Below, piece after piece: positions 31,347-42,387 of a stretch of 44,175 nt of DNA. Origin of the DNA: Microbacterium ginsengisoli (GTDB taxonomy: Bacteria > Actinomycetota > Actinomycetes > Actinomycetales > Microbacteriaceae); NCBI RefSeq assembly GCF_000956535.1, contig NZ_JYIY01000061.1, positions 1 through 44,175 of the forward strand. The letters are read 5' to 3'. Each line of letters opens with the position of its first letter. The first letter of the stretch is position 1. The notes beneath the pieces are model-generated. The model was not told the origin of the DNA and did not search any database. It saw nothing but the letters and a program-made list of their open reading frames with translations. The position numbers were made by a program, and so were the translations under genes.

Positions 31347-32264
31347 ATGCCCGAGACCGCACTGCACCCCGGCGATCTGCCCGACGTCGTCGCGTCCGAG
31401 CGTCCTGAGACGCTCGCCGACGCGCTGCGCGCCGCTGCGGCGACCCTCGCGCGTGCGGGAGTGGCAGACGCGACCGTCGACGCCGAGCTGCTCGCGGCAC
31501 ACGTGCGCGGCGGCGGGCGCGGCGAGGTGCAGGCGGCTGCGCTGCGCGGCGACGCGATCTCCGAACCGGATGCCGCGTCCTTCGCGTCCCTCGTCGAGCG
31601 CCGCGCTGCGCGCGAGCCGCTGCAGCACATCACCGGCCGCGCGCCGTTCCGTCACCTGGAGCTGAGGGTCGGCCCGGGGGTGTTCGTGCCCCGCCCCGAG
31701 ACCGAGCTGCTCGCGCAGATCGCGATCGATGCGCTGCGCGCCGCGGCATCCCCTTCGCCGATCGCCGTCGATCTCGGCACCGGATCCGGTGCCATCGCCC
31801 TGTCGCTGGCGACCGAGGTGCCGCACGCTCGGGTGCACGCGGCCGAGAACTCCGTCGACGCCTTCGTGTGGACGAAGGAGAACTTCGCCGAGGTCGGCGC
31901 CGAGAACGCACGTCTCGCGTTCATCGACCTGGCCGTCGCATTCCCCGAGCTCGACGGCACCGTCTCGGTGCTGGTGTCGAACCCTCCCTACGTGCCGGAT
32001 GCCGCGACCCCCCGCGACCCCGAGGTGCGGCTGTTCGATCCGCCCGCGGCCCTCTACGGAGGCGAGGACGGCCTCGACGTCGTGCGCACCCTCGCGCAGG
32101 TCGGGCTGCGACTCGTGCACTCCGGCGGACTCATCGCCATCGAGCACGGCGAGCTGCAGGGAGCGGGCGTGAGGGACGCGCTCGCCGAGGCCGGCTGGCA
32201 CTCCGCGGCGACCCACCGCGACCTGACGCTGCGCGACCGGGTCACCACGGCGCTGCGGCCCTGA
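31347..32264 (+). CDS. prmC: Peptide chain release factor N5-glutamine methyltransferase
   Basis: PrmC (HemK) methylates the GGQ glutamine of release factors with S-adenosylmethionine. The 305-residue protein has an N-terminal helical release-factor-binding domain (about 1-90), the SAM loop VDLGTGSGAIALSLA (about 144-158), and the catalytic NPPY (SNPPYVPD, about 210). ATG 31347 has GGGAGG at good spacing; a GTG at 31299 in frame would add 16 residues but has no such signal and lies upstream of the -10. Followed after 34 nt by the Sua5 gene. Confidence 0.95.
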   Translation: MPETALHPGDLPDVVASERPETLADALRAAAATLARAGVADATVDAELLAAHVRGGGRGEVQAAALRGDAISEPDAASFASLVERRAAREPLQHITGRAPFRHLELRVGPGVFVPRPETELLAQIAIDALRAAASPSPIAVDLGTGSGAIALSLATEVPHARVHAAENSVDAFVWTKENFAEVGAENARLAFIDLAVAFPELDGTVSVLVSNPPYVPDAATPRDPEVRLFDPPAALYGGEDGLDVVRTLAQVGLRLVHSGGLIAIEHGELQGAGVRDALAEAGWHSAATHRDLTLRDRVTTALRP

Positions 32265-32283
32265 CCGCCCAGCCGGGCCGAAC

Positions 32284-32289
32284 TAGACT
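32284..32289 (+). promoter_or_regulatory. Leaderless-type -10 element of the Sua5/TsaC gene
   Basis: TAGACT, then 9 nt, then ATG 32299, identical in sequence and spacing to argS. Confidence 0.45.
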
Positions 32290-32298
32290 GGCCCAGTC

Positions 32299-32973
32299 AT
32301 GTCTTCCCTCTTCGATTGCCGCGACGAGGCCGAGCTTCTCGCGGGCATGCGTCAGGCGCGCCAGGCCATCGGTCGCGGCGAGCTCATCGTCCTCCCCACC
32401 GACACCGTCTACGGCGTGGCCGCCGACGCGTTCTCCCCGGCTGCCGTCGCGCGTCTGCTGGCGGCGAAGGGCCGTGGCCGTCAGCAGCCCCCGCCTGTGC
32501 TCGTGCCCGGCGTGAACACGCTGCGGGCGCTCGTGAGCGAGGTGCCCGAGCCCATCGACCGCCTCATCGGCTCGCACTGGCCCGGCGGGCTCACGATCGT
32601 GCTGCCGGCCCAGCCCTCGCTCGCCTGGGACCTCGGTGACACCCGCGGCACCGTGGCCGTGCGCATGCCCGCCCATCGTCTGGCGATCGAGCTGCTGGAG
32701 GAGACCGGACCGCTCGCGGTCTCGAGCGCCAACCTGACCGGCGCCCCGGCCGCGATCGTCGCGAAGGAGGCGGAGCGGATGCTGCGCGACAGCGTCGCCG
32801 TCTATCTCGATGACGGCCCGGCCACCGCGGGCTTCGCCTCGACGATCATCGACGCCACCGGGCTCTGCGCCGGTCGTCAGGGAACCGTGCGCGTCCTGCG
32901 CGACGGGGTCGTGTCCCGCGCCGAACTGCGCTCCGTGCTGGGCGATGCGCTCGAACCAGACCCGGGGACGTGA
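32299..32973 (+). CDS. L-threonylcarbamoyladenylate synthase (Sua5/YrdC/TsaC)
   Basis: A 224-residue protein of the YrdC fold that makes threonylcarbamoyl-AMP from threonine, bicarbonate and ATP for the t6A37 modification of ANN-decoding tRNAs. Characteristic strings are GELIVLPTDTVYGVAADAF (about 28-46), SHWPGGLTIVLP (about 93-104), TVAVRMPAHRLAIELLEETGPLAVSSANLTG (spread over about 116-146) and VRVLRDG near the end. It lacks the extra C-terminal Sua5 domain, so it is the short TsaC-like form. The stop overlaps the next GTG (GTGA). Confidence 0.93.
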   Translation: MSSLFDCRDEAELLAGMRQARQAIGRGELIVLPTDTVYGVAADAFSPAAVARLLAAKGRGRQQPPPVLVPGVNTLRALVSEVPEPIDRLIGSHWPGGLTIVLPAQPSLAWDLGDTRGTVAVRMPAHRLAIELLEETGPLAVSSANLTGAPAAIVAKEAERMLRDSVAVYLDDGPATAGFASTIIDATGLCAGRQGTVRVLRDGVVSRAELRSVLGDALEPDPGT

Positions 32974-34124
32974 AGCAGTACCTGTTCACCGCGCTGGTCA
33001 CCGCGGTGCTCACGTTCGTGCTCGCCGGGGCGGTGTGGCGCCTCGCGCTGCGCTTCAAGCTCTACCCGGCCATCCGCGAACGCGACGTGCACACGCGGCC
33101 GACGCCGCGCCTGGGGGGCATCGCCATGTTCCTCGGCATCGTCGTGGCCTTCGGATTCACCGCGCAGAACGACTTCTTCCACCGGGTGTGGATCGACCCG
33201 CAGCCGGTCCTCGCGATCCTCGCCGCGACCGTGCTCATCGTCGCTGTCGGCATAGCCGACGACCTGTGGGACCTCGACTGGATGATCAAGCTCGCGGCGC
33301 AGGTCGGCGCGGCCGCGATCATCGCGTGGTTCGGGGGCATCCAGATCTACTCGCTCCCCGTCGGCGGCCTCACGGTGGGGTCGAGCTGGATGAGCGTCGT
33401 CCTCACGATCCTGTCGATCGTGGTGGTCATGAACGCGGTCAACTTCATCGACGGGCTCGACGGCCTCGTCGCCGGCGTCGCGCTCATCGCGAACGGCGTC
33501 TTCTTCGCGTGGTCGTACCTTCTGGTGCGCGACACCGGCCAGAGCACGTACTCGAACCTCGCCTCCCTCATCGCCGTCGTGCTCGTCGGCGCGTGCGTCG
33601 GGTTCCTCCCGTGGAACTGGAGCCCCGCGAAGATGTTCATGGGCGACTCGGGCGCGCTCATGCTGGGACTCCTCATGGCCACCAGCGGCATCGCCGTCAC
33701 GGGTCAGCTCAACCCCGCGACGCTCGACCCCGAGACCCTCGGACGCTCGCAGCTGCTCGGTGCCTTCATCCCGGTGCTGCTCCCGGTGGCCGTCGTCATC
33801 CTGCCGCTGCTCGACTTCGGTCTCGCCGTGATCCGGCGCACGGGGGCGGGGCGCTCGCCCTTCTCGCCCGACCGCAAGCACCTGCACCACCGGCTGCTCG
33901 ACCTCGGTCACTCCGACCGCTCGGCCGTGCTGATCTTCTACGCATGGGCCGCCATCGTCGGGCTCGCCGTGCTGCTCATGTACATCGCCACCCGTGAGAA
34001 CTGGCCCGGCCAGTACTGGATCGGCGTGGGCTTCGGCGTCCTCGGTGGCGCGGCCTGCGTGATCGTCACCGCCCTGCCGTCCCGGCGCCGCCGCCCCGAC
34101 CCCCGAGCGAAAGACCCCGCATGA
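32970..34124 (+). CDS. Undecaprenyl-phosphate sugar-1-phosphate transferase (WecA/TagO/MraY family)
   Basis: A 384-residue membrane enzyme with about eleven spans that links a sugar-1-phosphate, typically GlcNAc, to undecaprenyl phosphate to start a cell-wall polymer. Motifs: HTRPTPRLGGIAMFLG, the Asp pair in VGIADDLWDLDWM, NAVNFIDGLDGLVAGVAL, FMGDSGALMLGLLMA and the cytoplasmic His motif DRKHLHHRLLDLGH, which places it in the WecA/TagO rather than the MraY subgroup. GTG 32970 overlaps the Sua5 stop, and its own stop overlaps the next ATG, so this gene is coupled to both neighbours. The exact polymer is not known. Confidence 0.92.
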   Translation: MKQYLFTALVTAVLTFVLAGAVWRLALRFKLYPAIRERDVHTRPTPRLGGIAMFLGIVVAFGFTAQNDFFHRVWIDPQPVLAILAATVLIVAVGIADDLWDLDWMIKLAAQVGAAAIIAWFGGIQIYSLPVGGLTVGSSWMSVVLTILSIVVVMNAVNFIDGLDGLVAGVALIANGVFFAWSYLLVRDTGQSTYSNLASLIAVVLVGACVGFLPWNWSPAKMFMGDSGALMLGLLMATSGIAVTGQLNPATLDPETLGRSQLLGAFIPVLLPVAVVILPLLDFGLAVIRRTGAGRSPFSPDRKHLHHRLLDLGHSDRSAVLIFYAWAAIVGLAVLLMYIATRENWPGQYWIGVGFGVLGGAACVIVTALPSRRRRPDPRAKDPA

Positions 34125-34612
34125 TGTCGTCTCCCGTTTCCAGCACTCCCGTCCTGCGGGCCACGCTCCAGTGGTCGGCATGGGCCGCCCTCGCGCTCGC
34201 GGTCATCGCGGGCGTGGCCGGGTTCATCGCCGCCGGCCCCTCCGGCCTCGTCAGCGGGCTGGCCGGTGTCGTCGTCGGCGCGGTGTTCCTCTCGATCACC
34301 TCGGGCAGCATCCTCATCGCGAACCGCTGGTTCGGCGACGCGCTCTATGTGCCGATCTTCTTCGCGATCGTGCTGGGCGGCTGGCTGCTGAAGATCGTGC
34401 TGTTCGTGGTCGCGATGCTCGTGCTGCGGGGGCAGCCGTGGATCGCTCCGCAGGCCTTCTTCCTCGCGCTGGTCGCGGCTGTGATCGGGTCCCTCGTCGT
34501 GGACGTGGTCGTGCTGGCGAGGATGCGGCTGCCCCATGTCAGCGACACGACGCTCCCGACCGACCCGGAAGCGGGGGAGCGCAAGGACCCGCAACCTCCG
34601 AGCGGCACCTGA
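34121..34612 (+). CDS. Small membrane protein upstream of atpB (AtpI-like)
   Basis: A 163-residue protein with four hydrophobic segments (about 18-38, 41-63, 76-101, 110-133) and a hydrophilic, acidic/proline-rich C-terminal tail. Position directly before atpB and the four-helix layout resemble ATP synthase protein I (AtpI), which in other bacteria assists c-ring assembly or ion uptake; sequence identity to AtpI is weak by eye, so the name is tentative. ATG 34121 overlaps the preceding stop as ATGA. The atp operon promoter lies after it, so it may be expressed both with the upstream genes and by read-through. Confidence 0.7.
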   Translation: MMSSPVSSTPVLRATLQWSAWAALALAVIAGVAGFIAAGPSGLVSGLAGVVVGAVFLSITSGSILIANRWFGDALYVPIFFAIVLGGWLLKIVLFVVAMLVLRGQPWIAPQAFFLALVAAVIGSLVVDVVVLARMRLPHVSDTTLPTDPEAGERKDPQPPSGT

Positions 34613-34628
34613 ACCTCCAGCGGTTTGA

Positions 34629-34634
34629 TAGGGT
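34629..34634 (+). promoter_or_regulatory. Candidate -10 element of the atp operon
   Basis: TAGGGT in TTTGATAGGGTTGG, predicting a start near 34641 and a leader of about 90 nt before atpB. The leader includes the palindrome GGGGTGCACCCC (34675-34686) and a small hairpin ACCGA-TTTCTT-TCGGT (34700-34715) just before the ribosome binding region. Confidence 0.5.
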
Positions 34635-34733
34635 TGGACACGCACCCGACCGCGAGCGCCTGAGTGCCGGCCCTGGGGTGCACCCCGACCCATCGTCGTA
34701 CCGATTTCTTTCGGTGCCCCGGAGCTGGAGCCT

Positions 34734-35552
34734 GTGCTGTTTCATCACGCTGCGACTGTGATCGCGAATGCCGAGTCCACGGGCGACGGTGGTTTCCACG
34801 CCCCCTCCATCGGAGAGTTCTTCCCTGACGCGGTGCTGTTCGCGGGAACGCCCTTCGCCCTCACGCGGATCAACCTGATCCAGATCCTCGCGACCGTCGT
34901 GCTCATCACGCTGTTCCTGCTCGCGACCCGCCGCATGCGCCTCGTGCCGACCCGGTTCCAGAGCGTCGCCGAACTCGGTCTCGACTTCGTGCGCAACGGC
35001 ATCGCCCACGACCTGCTCGGCAAGAAGGACGGCAACCGCTTCCTGCCGATCCTGACCACCATCTTCTTCATGGTGCTGTTCATGAACCTCACGGGTGTCG
35101 TGCCGTTCCTGAACATCGCCGGTACGAGCATCATCGCGGTGCCGCTGCTGCTCGCGATCGTCTCCTACATCACGTTCATCTACGCCGGTGTCAAGAAGAG
35201 CCCGAAGAACTTCTTCAAGAACGCGCTGCTCCCGTCGGGCGTGCCGTGGCCGCTCTACTTCATCATCGTCCCGCTCGAGTTTCTCTCGACCTTCATCATC
35301 CGCCCGGTGACGCTCACCCTCCGTCTGCTGATGAACATGATCGTCGGGCACCTGATGCTGGTGCTCTTCTTCTCGGCCACCTGGTTCTTCACGGTCGAGC
35401 TCAGCGGCTGGTGGACGGCCCTCGGTCTCGGCACCCTGGCCTTCGGCTTCGTCTTCACCCTCTTCGAACTCTTCGTCGCCTTCCTCCAGGCGTACGTCTT
35501 CACGATCCTCACCGCGGTCTACATCCAGCTCGCGGTCGCGGAAGAGCACTGA
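34734..35552 (+). CDS. atpB: F0F1 ATP synthase subunit a
   Basis: The 272-residue proton-channel subunit of F0, with five to six membrane helices. The conserved arginine that faces the c-ring lies in the segment PVTLTLRLLMNMIVGHL (about 196), and the C-terminal LFELFVAFLQAYVFTILTAVYI is typical. GTG start at 34734 with GGAG upstream. First gene of the atpB-E-F-H-A-G-D-C operon, all eight in the standard order. Confidence 0.97.
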   Translation: MLFHHAATVIANAESTGDGGFHAPSIGEFFPDAVLFAGTPFALTRINLIQILATVVLITLFLLATRRMRLVPTRFQSVAELGLDFVRNGIAHDLLGKKDGNRFLPILTTIFFMVLFMNLTGVVPFLNIAGTSIIAVPLLLAIVSYITFIYAGVKKSPKNFFKNALLPSGVPWPLYFIIVPLEFLSTFIIRPVTLTLRLLMNMIVGHLMLVLFFSATWFFTVELSGWWTALGLGTLAFGFVFTLFELFVAFLQAYVFTILTAVYIQLAVAEEH

Positions 35553-35831
<279 letters not shown>

Positions 35832-35860
35832 TCGCGAACGACTTCAAGTAAGGAGACAGG

Positions 35861-36412
35861 ATGCTTCCCGCTCTTGTCACCCGCGCCGCCACGGAGGCGG
35901 GGCAGAACCCGCTGCTGCCCGCGGTCTACGACATCGTGTGGTCCGCGGTCTGCTTCGTCGTCATCCTCCTGGTGTTCTGGCGTGTGATCCTGCCGCGCAT
36001 GCAGAAGCTGCTCGACGAGCGCTCCGCAGCGATCGAGGGCAACATCGCGAAGGCCGACGAGGCCCAGCGCCAGGCCGAGGCCGCGCTCGAGGAGTACACC
36101 GCGCAGCTCGCCGCCGCCCGCAAGGAGGCCGGTGAGATCCGCGAGTCCGCCCGCGAGGAGGGCAAGCAGATCGTCGCCGAGGCGAAGGATGCCGCGACCT
36201 CCGAGGCCGCGCGCGTCACCGCACAGGCCCACGCACAGATCGAGGCCGAGCGCCAGGCGGCCCTCGTCTCCCTCCGGGGTGAGGTCGGTGCGCTCGCGCT
36301 CGATCTCGCCGGCGGCGTGATCGGCGAGAAGCTGAAGGACGACGCGTCCGCGCAGGGCGTCGTCGACCGCTTCCTCGCCGACCTCGAGGCATCCGAGAAG
36401 GCGACGAAGTAA
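35861..36412 (+). CDS. atpF: F0F1 ATP synthase subunit b
   Basis: The 183-residue peripheral stalk subunit: one membrane helix at about 23-45 (DIVWSAVCFVVILLVFWRVI) followed by a long, charged coiled coil (about 50-175) rich in Ala, Glu and Arg. It dimerises and joins F0 to F1 through subunit delta. Starts after a GGAGACAGG ribosome binding site. Its TAA overlaps the ATG of atpH (TAATG). Confidence 0.96.
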   Translation: MLPALVTRAATEAGQNPLLPAVYDIVWSAVCFVVILLVFWRVILPRMQKLLDERSAAIEGNIAKADEAQRQAEAALEEYTAQLAAARKEAGEIRESAREEGKQIVAEAKDAATSEAARVTAQAHAQIEAERQAALVSLRGEVGALALDLAGGVIGEKLKDDASAQGVVDRFLADLEASEKATK

Positions 36413-37203
36413 TGGGCGCCGCGACCACTCACGCACAGGAGGCCGCGAACGCGGCACTGTCGACGACGGCGGGTGTCGACCTCACGGTCGCCACCGAGCT
36501 GTTCCAGGCAGCGCGCGCGCTCGCGCACCGTCCGACCCTTGCCGGCGCACTCGCCGACTGGGCGGCGACCCCGGAGTCGCGCGCGAAGGTGGTCGAGGAC
36601 GTCTTCGGCGCCGCCGTGTCGCCCGTCACCCGTCAGGTGCTCGCGGCCGCAGCCGTCGAGCGTTGGTCGTCGGCGCACGACTTCGTGTTCGGCGTGGAGG
36701 AACTGGCCGTTCGTGCCGCCTCCAAGGCCGCGCCGTCCGCCGACGTCGAGGGTGAGCTGTTCCGGGTGTCGCGAACGATCGCCGACAACCCGCAGCTCGA
36801 GCTCGCGCTCGGCAGCCGGCTCGGCGACGCCGAAGCGAAAGGCGAGCTCGTCGAGACGCTTCTCGGCGGACGTGCGTCCGAGGCGACGACGCTGATCGTG
36901 TCGTCGCTGGTGCGCCAGCCGGGCGAGCGCCGGGTACGCGAGGTTCTCTCGCGCGCCATGCGCGTGGTCGCCGCGGAACGCGAGCGCACCGTCGCGACGG
37001 TCGTGAGCGCTGTGGCGCTGACCGACGCGCAGACCGAGCGACTGGGCGCGGCGCTGGCCGCGCGTTACGGCACGCAGGTCTCGATCAACACGGTCATCGA
37101 CGAGTCGATCGTCGGCGGCCTGCGCATCCAGATCGCGAACGACGTGATCGACGCGAGCGTGTCCACCCGTCTTGCGGATCTCCGCCACCGGCTGGCGGGC
37201 TAA
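36412..37203 (+). CDS. atpH: F0F1 ATP synthase subunit delta
   Basis: A 263-residue delta subunit linking the stalk to the top of F1. It is longer than the 180-residue E. coli form. The C-terminal part (about 185-263) has the signature TVVSAVALTDAQTERLGAAL and VIDESIVGGLRIQIANDVID, typical for OSCP/delta. It is separate from b, unlike the b-delta fusion of mycobacteria. The start overlaps atpF. A GGGGC-GATG-GCCCC hairpin (37233-37246) lies between this gene and atpA. Confidence 0.95.
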   Translation: MGAATTHAQEAANAALSTTAGVDLTVATELFQAARALAHRPTLAGALADWAATPESRAKVVEDVFGAAVSPVTRQVLAAAAVERWSSAHDFVFGVEELAVRAASKAAPSADVEGELFRVSRTIADNPQLELALGSRLGDAEAKGELVETLLGGRASEATTLIVSSLVRQPGERRVREVLSRAMRVVAAERERTVATVVSAVALTDAQTERLGAALAARYGTQVSINTVIDESIVGGLRIQIANDVIDASVSTRLADLRHRLAG

Positions 37204-37263
37204 CGGGACCTCCCTCCCGACGATGAGACTTCGGGGCGATGGCCCCATGAACGAAGGAAGACA

Positions 37264-38904
37264 ATGGCAGAACTCTCCATCAGCCCCGACGTCATCCGTG
37301 ACGCGCTGAAAGACTTCGTCGCAGCGTACGAGCCCACGGGGGCCGCGGCCACCGAGGTCGGCACCGTCATCGACGCGGCCGACGGCATCGCCCACGTCGA
37401 GGGCCTGCCGGGCGTGATGGCCAACGAGCTCGTCACGTTCGCCGATGGCACGCAGGGCCTCGCCCTGAACCTCGACGAGCACGAGGTCGGTGTCGTGGTG
37501 CTCGGCGAGTTCGCCGGCATCGAGGCGGGCCAGGAGGTCACCCGCACCGGCGAGGTGCTCTCGGTCGCCGTCGGCGACGGCTACCTCGGTCGCGTGGTCG
37601 ACCCGCTCGGCAACCCGATCGACGGTCTCGGTGAGATCGCGACCGAGGGCCGTCGCGCGCTCGAACTGCAGGCTCCCGGCGTCATGCAGCGCAAGAGCGT
37701 GCACGAGCCGATGCAGACCGGCATCAAGGCGATCGACGCGATGATCCCGATCGGGCGCGGTCAGCGCCAGCTGATCATCGGCGACCGCCAGACCGGCAAG
37801 ACGGCGATCGCGATCGACACGATCATCAACCAGAAGGCGAACTGGGAGTCGGGCGACCCGACCAAGCAGGTGCGCTGCATCTACGTCGCCATCGGCCAGA
37901 AGGGCTCCACGATCGCGGCCGTCAAGGGTGCGCTCGAGGACGCCGGTGCGCTGGAGTACACGACCATCGTCGCGGCCCCCGCGTCCGACCCGGCCGGCTT
38001 CAAGTACCTCGCTCCCTACACCGGCTCGGCCATCGGCCAGCACTGGATGTACGGCGGCAAGCACGTCCTGATCATCTTCGACGACCTGTCGAAGCAGGCT
38101 GAGGCCTACCGCGCCGTGTCGCTGCTGCTGCGTCGTCCGCCGGGCCGCGAGGCCTACCCCGGCGACGTCTTCTACCTGCACTCGCGTCTGCTGGAGCGTT
38201 GCGCGAAGCTGAGCGACGAGCTCGGCGCGGGGTCGATGACGGGTCTCCCGATCATCGAGACCAAGGCGAACGACGTGTCGGCCTACATCCCGACCAACGT
38301 GATCTCGATCACCGACGGTCAGATCTTCCTGCAGTCCGACCTGTTCAACGCGAACCAGCGTCCGGCTGTCGACGTGGGCATCTCGGTGTCCCGCGTCGGT
38401 GGTGACGCGCAGGTCAAGTCGATCAAGAAGGTCTCGGGCACGTTGAAGCTCGAGCTGGCGCAGTACCGCTCGCTCGAGGCGTTCGCGATGTTCGCGAGCG
38501 ACCTGGATGCCGCGTCCCGCCGTCAGCTCGCCCGTGGCGCGCGCCTCACCGAGCTCCTCAAGCAGCCGCAGTACTCGCCGTACCCGGTGGAAGAGCAGGT
38601 CGTCTCGATCTGGGCCGGCACCAACGGCAAGCTCGACACGATCGAGGTCGCCGACATCCTGCGCTTCGAGCGCGAGCTGCTCGACCACCTCCGCCGCTCG
38701 ACCACGATCCTCGACACCCTGCGTGAGACGAACGTGCTCAGCGACGAGCTCGTCACGGAGCTCGAGAGCGCGGTCGACGCGTTCACGCTCGAGTTCCAGG
38801 CGGGCACGGGAGCGGGCATCGGCTCGGTCGGTCGCGAGGAGTTCGACGCCGCGGACGCCGATGACGTGAACCAGGAGAAGATCGTCAAGGGTCGCCGCGG
38901 CTGA
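37264..38904 (+). CDS. atpA: F0F1 ATP synthase subunit alpha
   Basis: The 546-residue non-catalytic nucleotide-binding subunit. P-loop [14 protein letters not shown] (about 176-189), the [19 protein letters not shown] segment, and the arginine finger region [10 protein letters not shown] (about 376-385). The C-terminal tail is somewhat longer than E. coli alpha and ends [10 protein letters not shown], as in other actinobacteria. ATG start with GAAGGAAG upstream. Confidence 0.98.
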   Translation: MAELSISPDVIRDALKDFVAAYEPTGAAATEVGTVIDAADGIAHVEGLPGVMANELVTFADGTQGLALNLDEHEVGVVVLGEFAGIEAGQEVTRTGEVLSVAVGDGYLGRVVDPLGNPIDGLGEIATEGRRALELQAPGVMQRKSVHEPMQTGIKAIDAMIPIGRGQRQLIIGDRQTGKTAIAIDTIINQKANWESGDPTKQVRCIYVAIGQKGSTIAAVKGALEDAGALEYTTIVAAPASDPAGFKYLAPYTGSAIGQHWMYGGKHVLIIFDDLSKQAEAYRAVSLLLRRPPGREAYPGDVFYLHSRLLERCAKLSDELGAGSMTGLPIIETKANDVSAYIPTNVISITDGQIFLQSDLFNANQRPAVDVGISVSRVGGDAQVKSIKKVSGTLKLELAQYRSLEAFAMFASDLDAASRRQLARGARLTELLKQPQYSPYPVEEQVVSIWAGTNGKLDTIEVADILRFERELLDHLRRSTTILDTLRETNVLSDELVTELESAVDAFTLEFQAGTGAGIGSVGREEFDAADADDVNQEKIVKGRRG

Positions 38905-38922
38905 GCCGCGGGAAGAGCAACT

Positions 38923-39819
38923 ATGGGCGCACAACTCCGGGTCTACAAGCAGAAGATCTCCTCTGCTCAGACGACCAAGAAGATCACGAAGGCGATGGAA
39001 CTCATCGCGGCTTCGCGCATCCAGAAGGCGATGGCGCGCGTGCGCGCGTCCTCGCCCTTCTCGCGGGCCGTGACGAGCGCCGTCTCCGCCGTGGCCACCC
39101 ACTCCAACATCGATCACCCGCTGACCCGGGAGCGCGAGGTCGTCCGCCGCTCGGCGGTGGTCATCTTCTCGTCCGACCGCGGTCTCGCGGGCGCGTTCAA
39201 CTCACAGATCCTCCGTGAGGGACTCGAGCTCGCGCAGCTGCTGCGCGACGAGGGCCGCGAGCCGGTGTTCTACCTCGTGGGGCGCAAGGCGGTGGGGTAC
39301 TTCCAGTTCCGGCGCATCGCGAGCGCGGCCGAGTGGACCGGTGACACCGACACCCCGCAGTTCTCGACGGCCGAGGAGATCGCGGCGGCGCTGCTCGACG
39401 CGTTCGCGCTCGGTGGCGACAACGGCGGCGTCGACGAGATCCACCTCGTCTACAACCGCTTCGTCAGCATGATGACCCAGTCGCCCGAGACGGTCCGCCT
39501 GCTTCCGCTGGCGGTCGTCGAGGCGGAGGATTCGGCCTCGCACGCGGTGTACCCGCTGTACGAGTTCGAGCCCGACGCCGAGACGGTGCTCGACGCGCTG
39601 CTGCCGGTCTACATCCAGAGCCGCGTGTTCAACGCGCTCCTGCAGTCGTCGGCCGCGAAGCACGCGGCCACTCAGAAGGCGATGAAGGCGGCGAGCGACA
39701 ACGCCGACAAGCTCATCACCGACTACACCCGCCTGCGCAACAACGCGCGTCAGGCCGAGATCACTCAGCAGATCGCAGAGATCGTCGGCGGCGCCGACGC
39801 TCTCTCGTCGGGCAAGTAG
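38923..39819 (+). CDS. atpG: F0F1 ATP synthase subunit gamma
   Basis: The 298-residue central rotor shaft. The N-terminal coiled-coil helix ([23 protein letters not shown], spread over about 7-30), the [13 protein letters not shown] strand, and the C-terminal helix ([25 protein letters not shown]) are all present. ATG 38923 is 18 nt after the atpA stop. Confidence 0.97.
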   Translation: MGAQLRVYKQKISSAQTTKKITKAMELIAASRIQKAMARVRASSPFSRAVTSAVSAVATHSNIDHPLTREREVVRRSAVVIFSSDRGLAGAFNSQILREGLELAQLLRDEGREPVFYLVGRKAVGYFQFRRIASAAEWTGDTDTPQFSTAEEIAAALLDAFALGGDNGGVDEIHLVYNRFVSMMTQSPETVRLLPLAVVEAEDSASHAVYPLYEFEPDAETVLDALLPVYIQSRVFNALLQSSAAKHAATQKAMKAASDNADKLITDYTRLRNNARQAEITQQIAEIVGGADALSSGK

Positions 39820-41292
<1,473 letters not shown>

Positions 41293-41294
41293 TC

Positions 41295-41555
41295 ATGCCG
41301 CTCAACGTCACCCTGGTGTCGGCCGAGGCGGAGCTGTGGACCGGCGAGGCCAGCCTCGTCGTCGCCAAGACCGTCGAGGGCGAGATCGGTTTCATGGCCG
41401 GACACGAGCCGGTGCTCGCGATCCTCGCCAGCGGCCAGGTGCGCATCACCGGCGCCGACGGCGCGAAGGTCGTCGCGGATGCCTCGGACGGGTTCATCTC
41501 CGTCGAGGAGGACGTGGTGACGATCTTCGCCGGTCACGCGACGCTGGTCGCCTGA
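41295..41555 (+). CDS. atpC: F0F1 ATP synthase subunit epsilon, short form
   Basis: An 86-residue protein that covers only the N-terminal beta-sandwich of epsilon (LNVTLVSAEAELWTGEAS, GEIGFMAGHEPVLAIL, ADGAKVVADASDGFISV). The C-terminal two-helix domain that inhibits ATP hydrolysis in many bacteria is absent: the ORF stops after VTIFAGHATLVA. No frameshifted continuation is visible before the terminator hairpin, so this is the natural length. I chose ATG 41295, 2 nt after atpD, over an upstream in-frame ATG inside atpD. It ends the operon. Confidence 0.95.
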   Translation: MPLNVTLVSAEAELWTGEASLVVAKTVEGEIGFMAGHEPVLAILASGQVRITGADGAKVVADASDGFISVEEDVVTIFAGHATLVA

Positions 41556-41571
41556 CGTCGATTCCTCGTTC

Positions 41572-41604
41572 GACGCGCCGTCCGTGATCCACGGGCGGCG
41601 CGTC
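41572..41604 (+). terminator. Terminator hairpin of the atp operon
   Basis: A 15-bp stem (41572-41586 with 41590-41604, GACGCGCCGTCCGTG and complement with one T-G pair) and the 3-nt loop ATC, 17 nt after the atpC stop. There is no T-run, as for other hairpins in this window. Confidence 0.75.
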
Positions 41605-41627
41605 GCCGTCTGACCCGGAGGGTCTGC

Positions 41628-42380
41628 ATGCTGGTGCTGCTTCCGCCGTCCGAGACCAAGCGTCCCGGAGGACTCGGCACGTTCGCCCTTGAGCGGCTGT
41701 CGTTTCCCGAGCTCGACCTTCCGCGCAGGGAGGCGATCGCCGCGCTCGCTGCACTGTCTCTGGACCCTGAACGTGCAGCGTCCGTGCTGGGGCTGAGCGC
41801 CCGTCAGCGAGACCTCGTCGCCGTCAACGCGGCGATGCCGCACGCGCCGACGCTGCCGGCCATCGATCGGTACACGGGGGTTCTCTTCGATGCGCTCGAC
41901 GCCCACAGCCTCGACGCCTCGGCGCGGCGGTGGCTCGGCGGTCACGTCGCCATCCAGACGGCGCCGTTCGGGCTGGTCGGTGCGACGGACCGCATCCCCG
42001 ACTACCGCTTGTCCGCGGGTGTCTCGTTGCCGGGCATCCCCGCTCAGCCACGGCACTGGGGCGCGCCGACGACCGCCGCGCTGGTCGCGGCATCCCGATC
42101 ATTCGTGCTCGACCTGCGCTCTGAGGCCTACGCCGCCCTCGGGCCGGTGCCGAGCGGGGTGCCGAGCACCTACGTGCGGGTCGTCGCCGACTCGGGCGAC
42201 GGCGAGGTGAGGGCCCTCAACCACTTCAACAAACGCACCAAGGGTCTGCTGGTGCGTCTGCTCGCCACGGGTCGTCCGCCGGTGCGCTCGCTCGCGGGCT
42301 TGGCATCATGGTTGCGCGCGCACGACGTGCGGGTCGACACGACCGACGCCGCCGAGTGGCGGGTGCACGCGCTCCACTGA
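41628..42380 (+). CDS. yaaA: YaaA family protein (peroxide stress / UPF0246)
   Basis: A 250-residue protein that begins MLVLLPPSETKRPGG, the signature N-terminus of the YaaA family, with DLRSEAYAALGPVP and NHFNKRTKGLLVRLL further on, also conserved. E. coli YaaA lowers free iron and DNA damage under hydrogen peroxide; it has a DNA-binding fold. A similar protective role is inferred here. The ATG follows CGGAGGG. The gene has no operon partner: the atp terminator precedes it and a long palindrome follows. Confidence 0.9.
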   Translation: MLVLLPPSETKRPGGLGTFALERLSFPELDLPRREAIAALAALSLDPERAASVLGLSARQRDLVAVNAAMPHAPTLPAIDRYTGVLFDALDAHSLDASARRWLGGHVAIQTAPFGLVGATDRIPDYRLSAGVSLPGIPAQPRHWGAPTTAALVAASRSFVLDLRSEAYAALGPVPSGVPSTYVRVVADSGDGEVRALNHFNKRTKGLLVRLLATGRPPVRSLAGLASWLRAHDVRVDTTDAAEWRVHALH

Positions 42381-42387
42381 GCGCGCA

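Noticed and set aside
35926..39117. 1063-codon minus-strand ORF opposite atpF-atpH-atpA
   Set aside because: Shadow of the ATP synthase operon; the translation is biased and domain-free.
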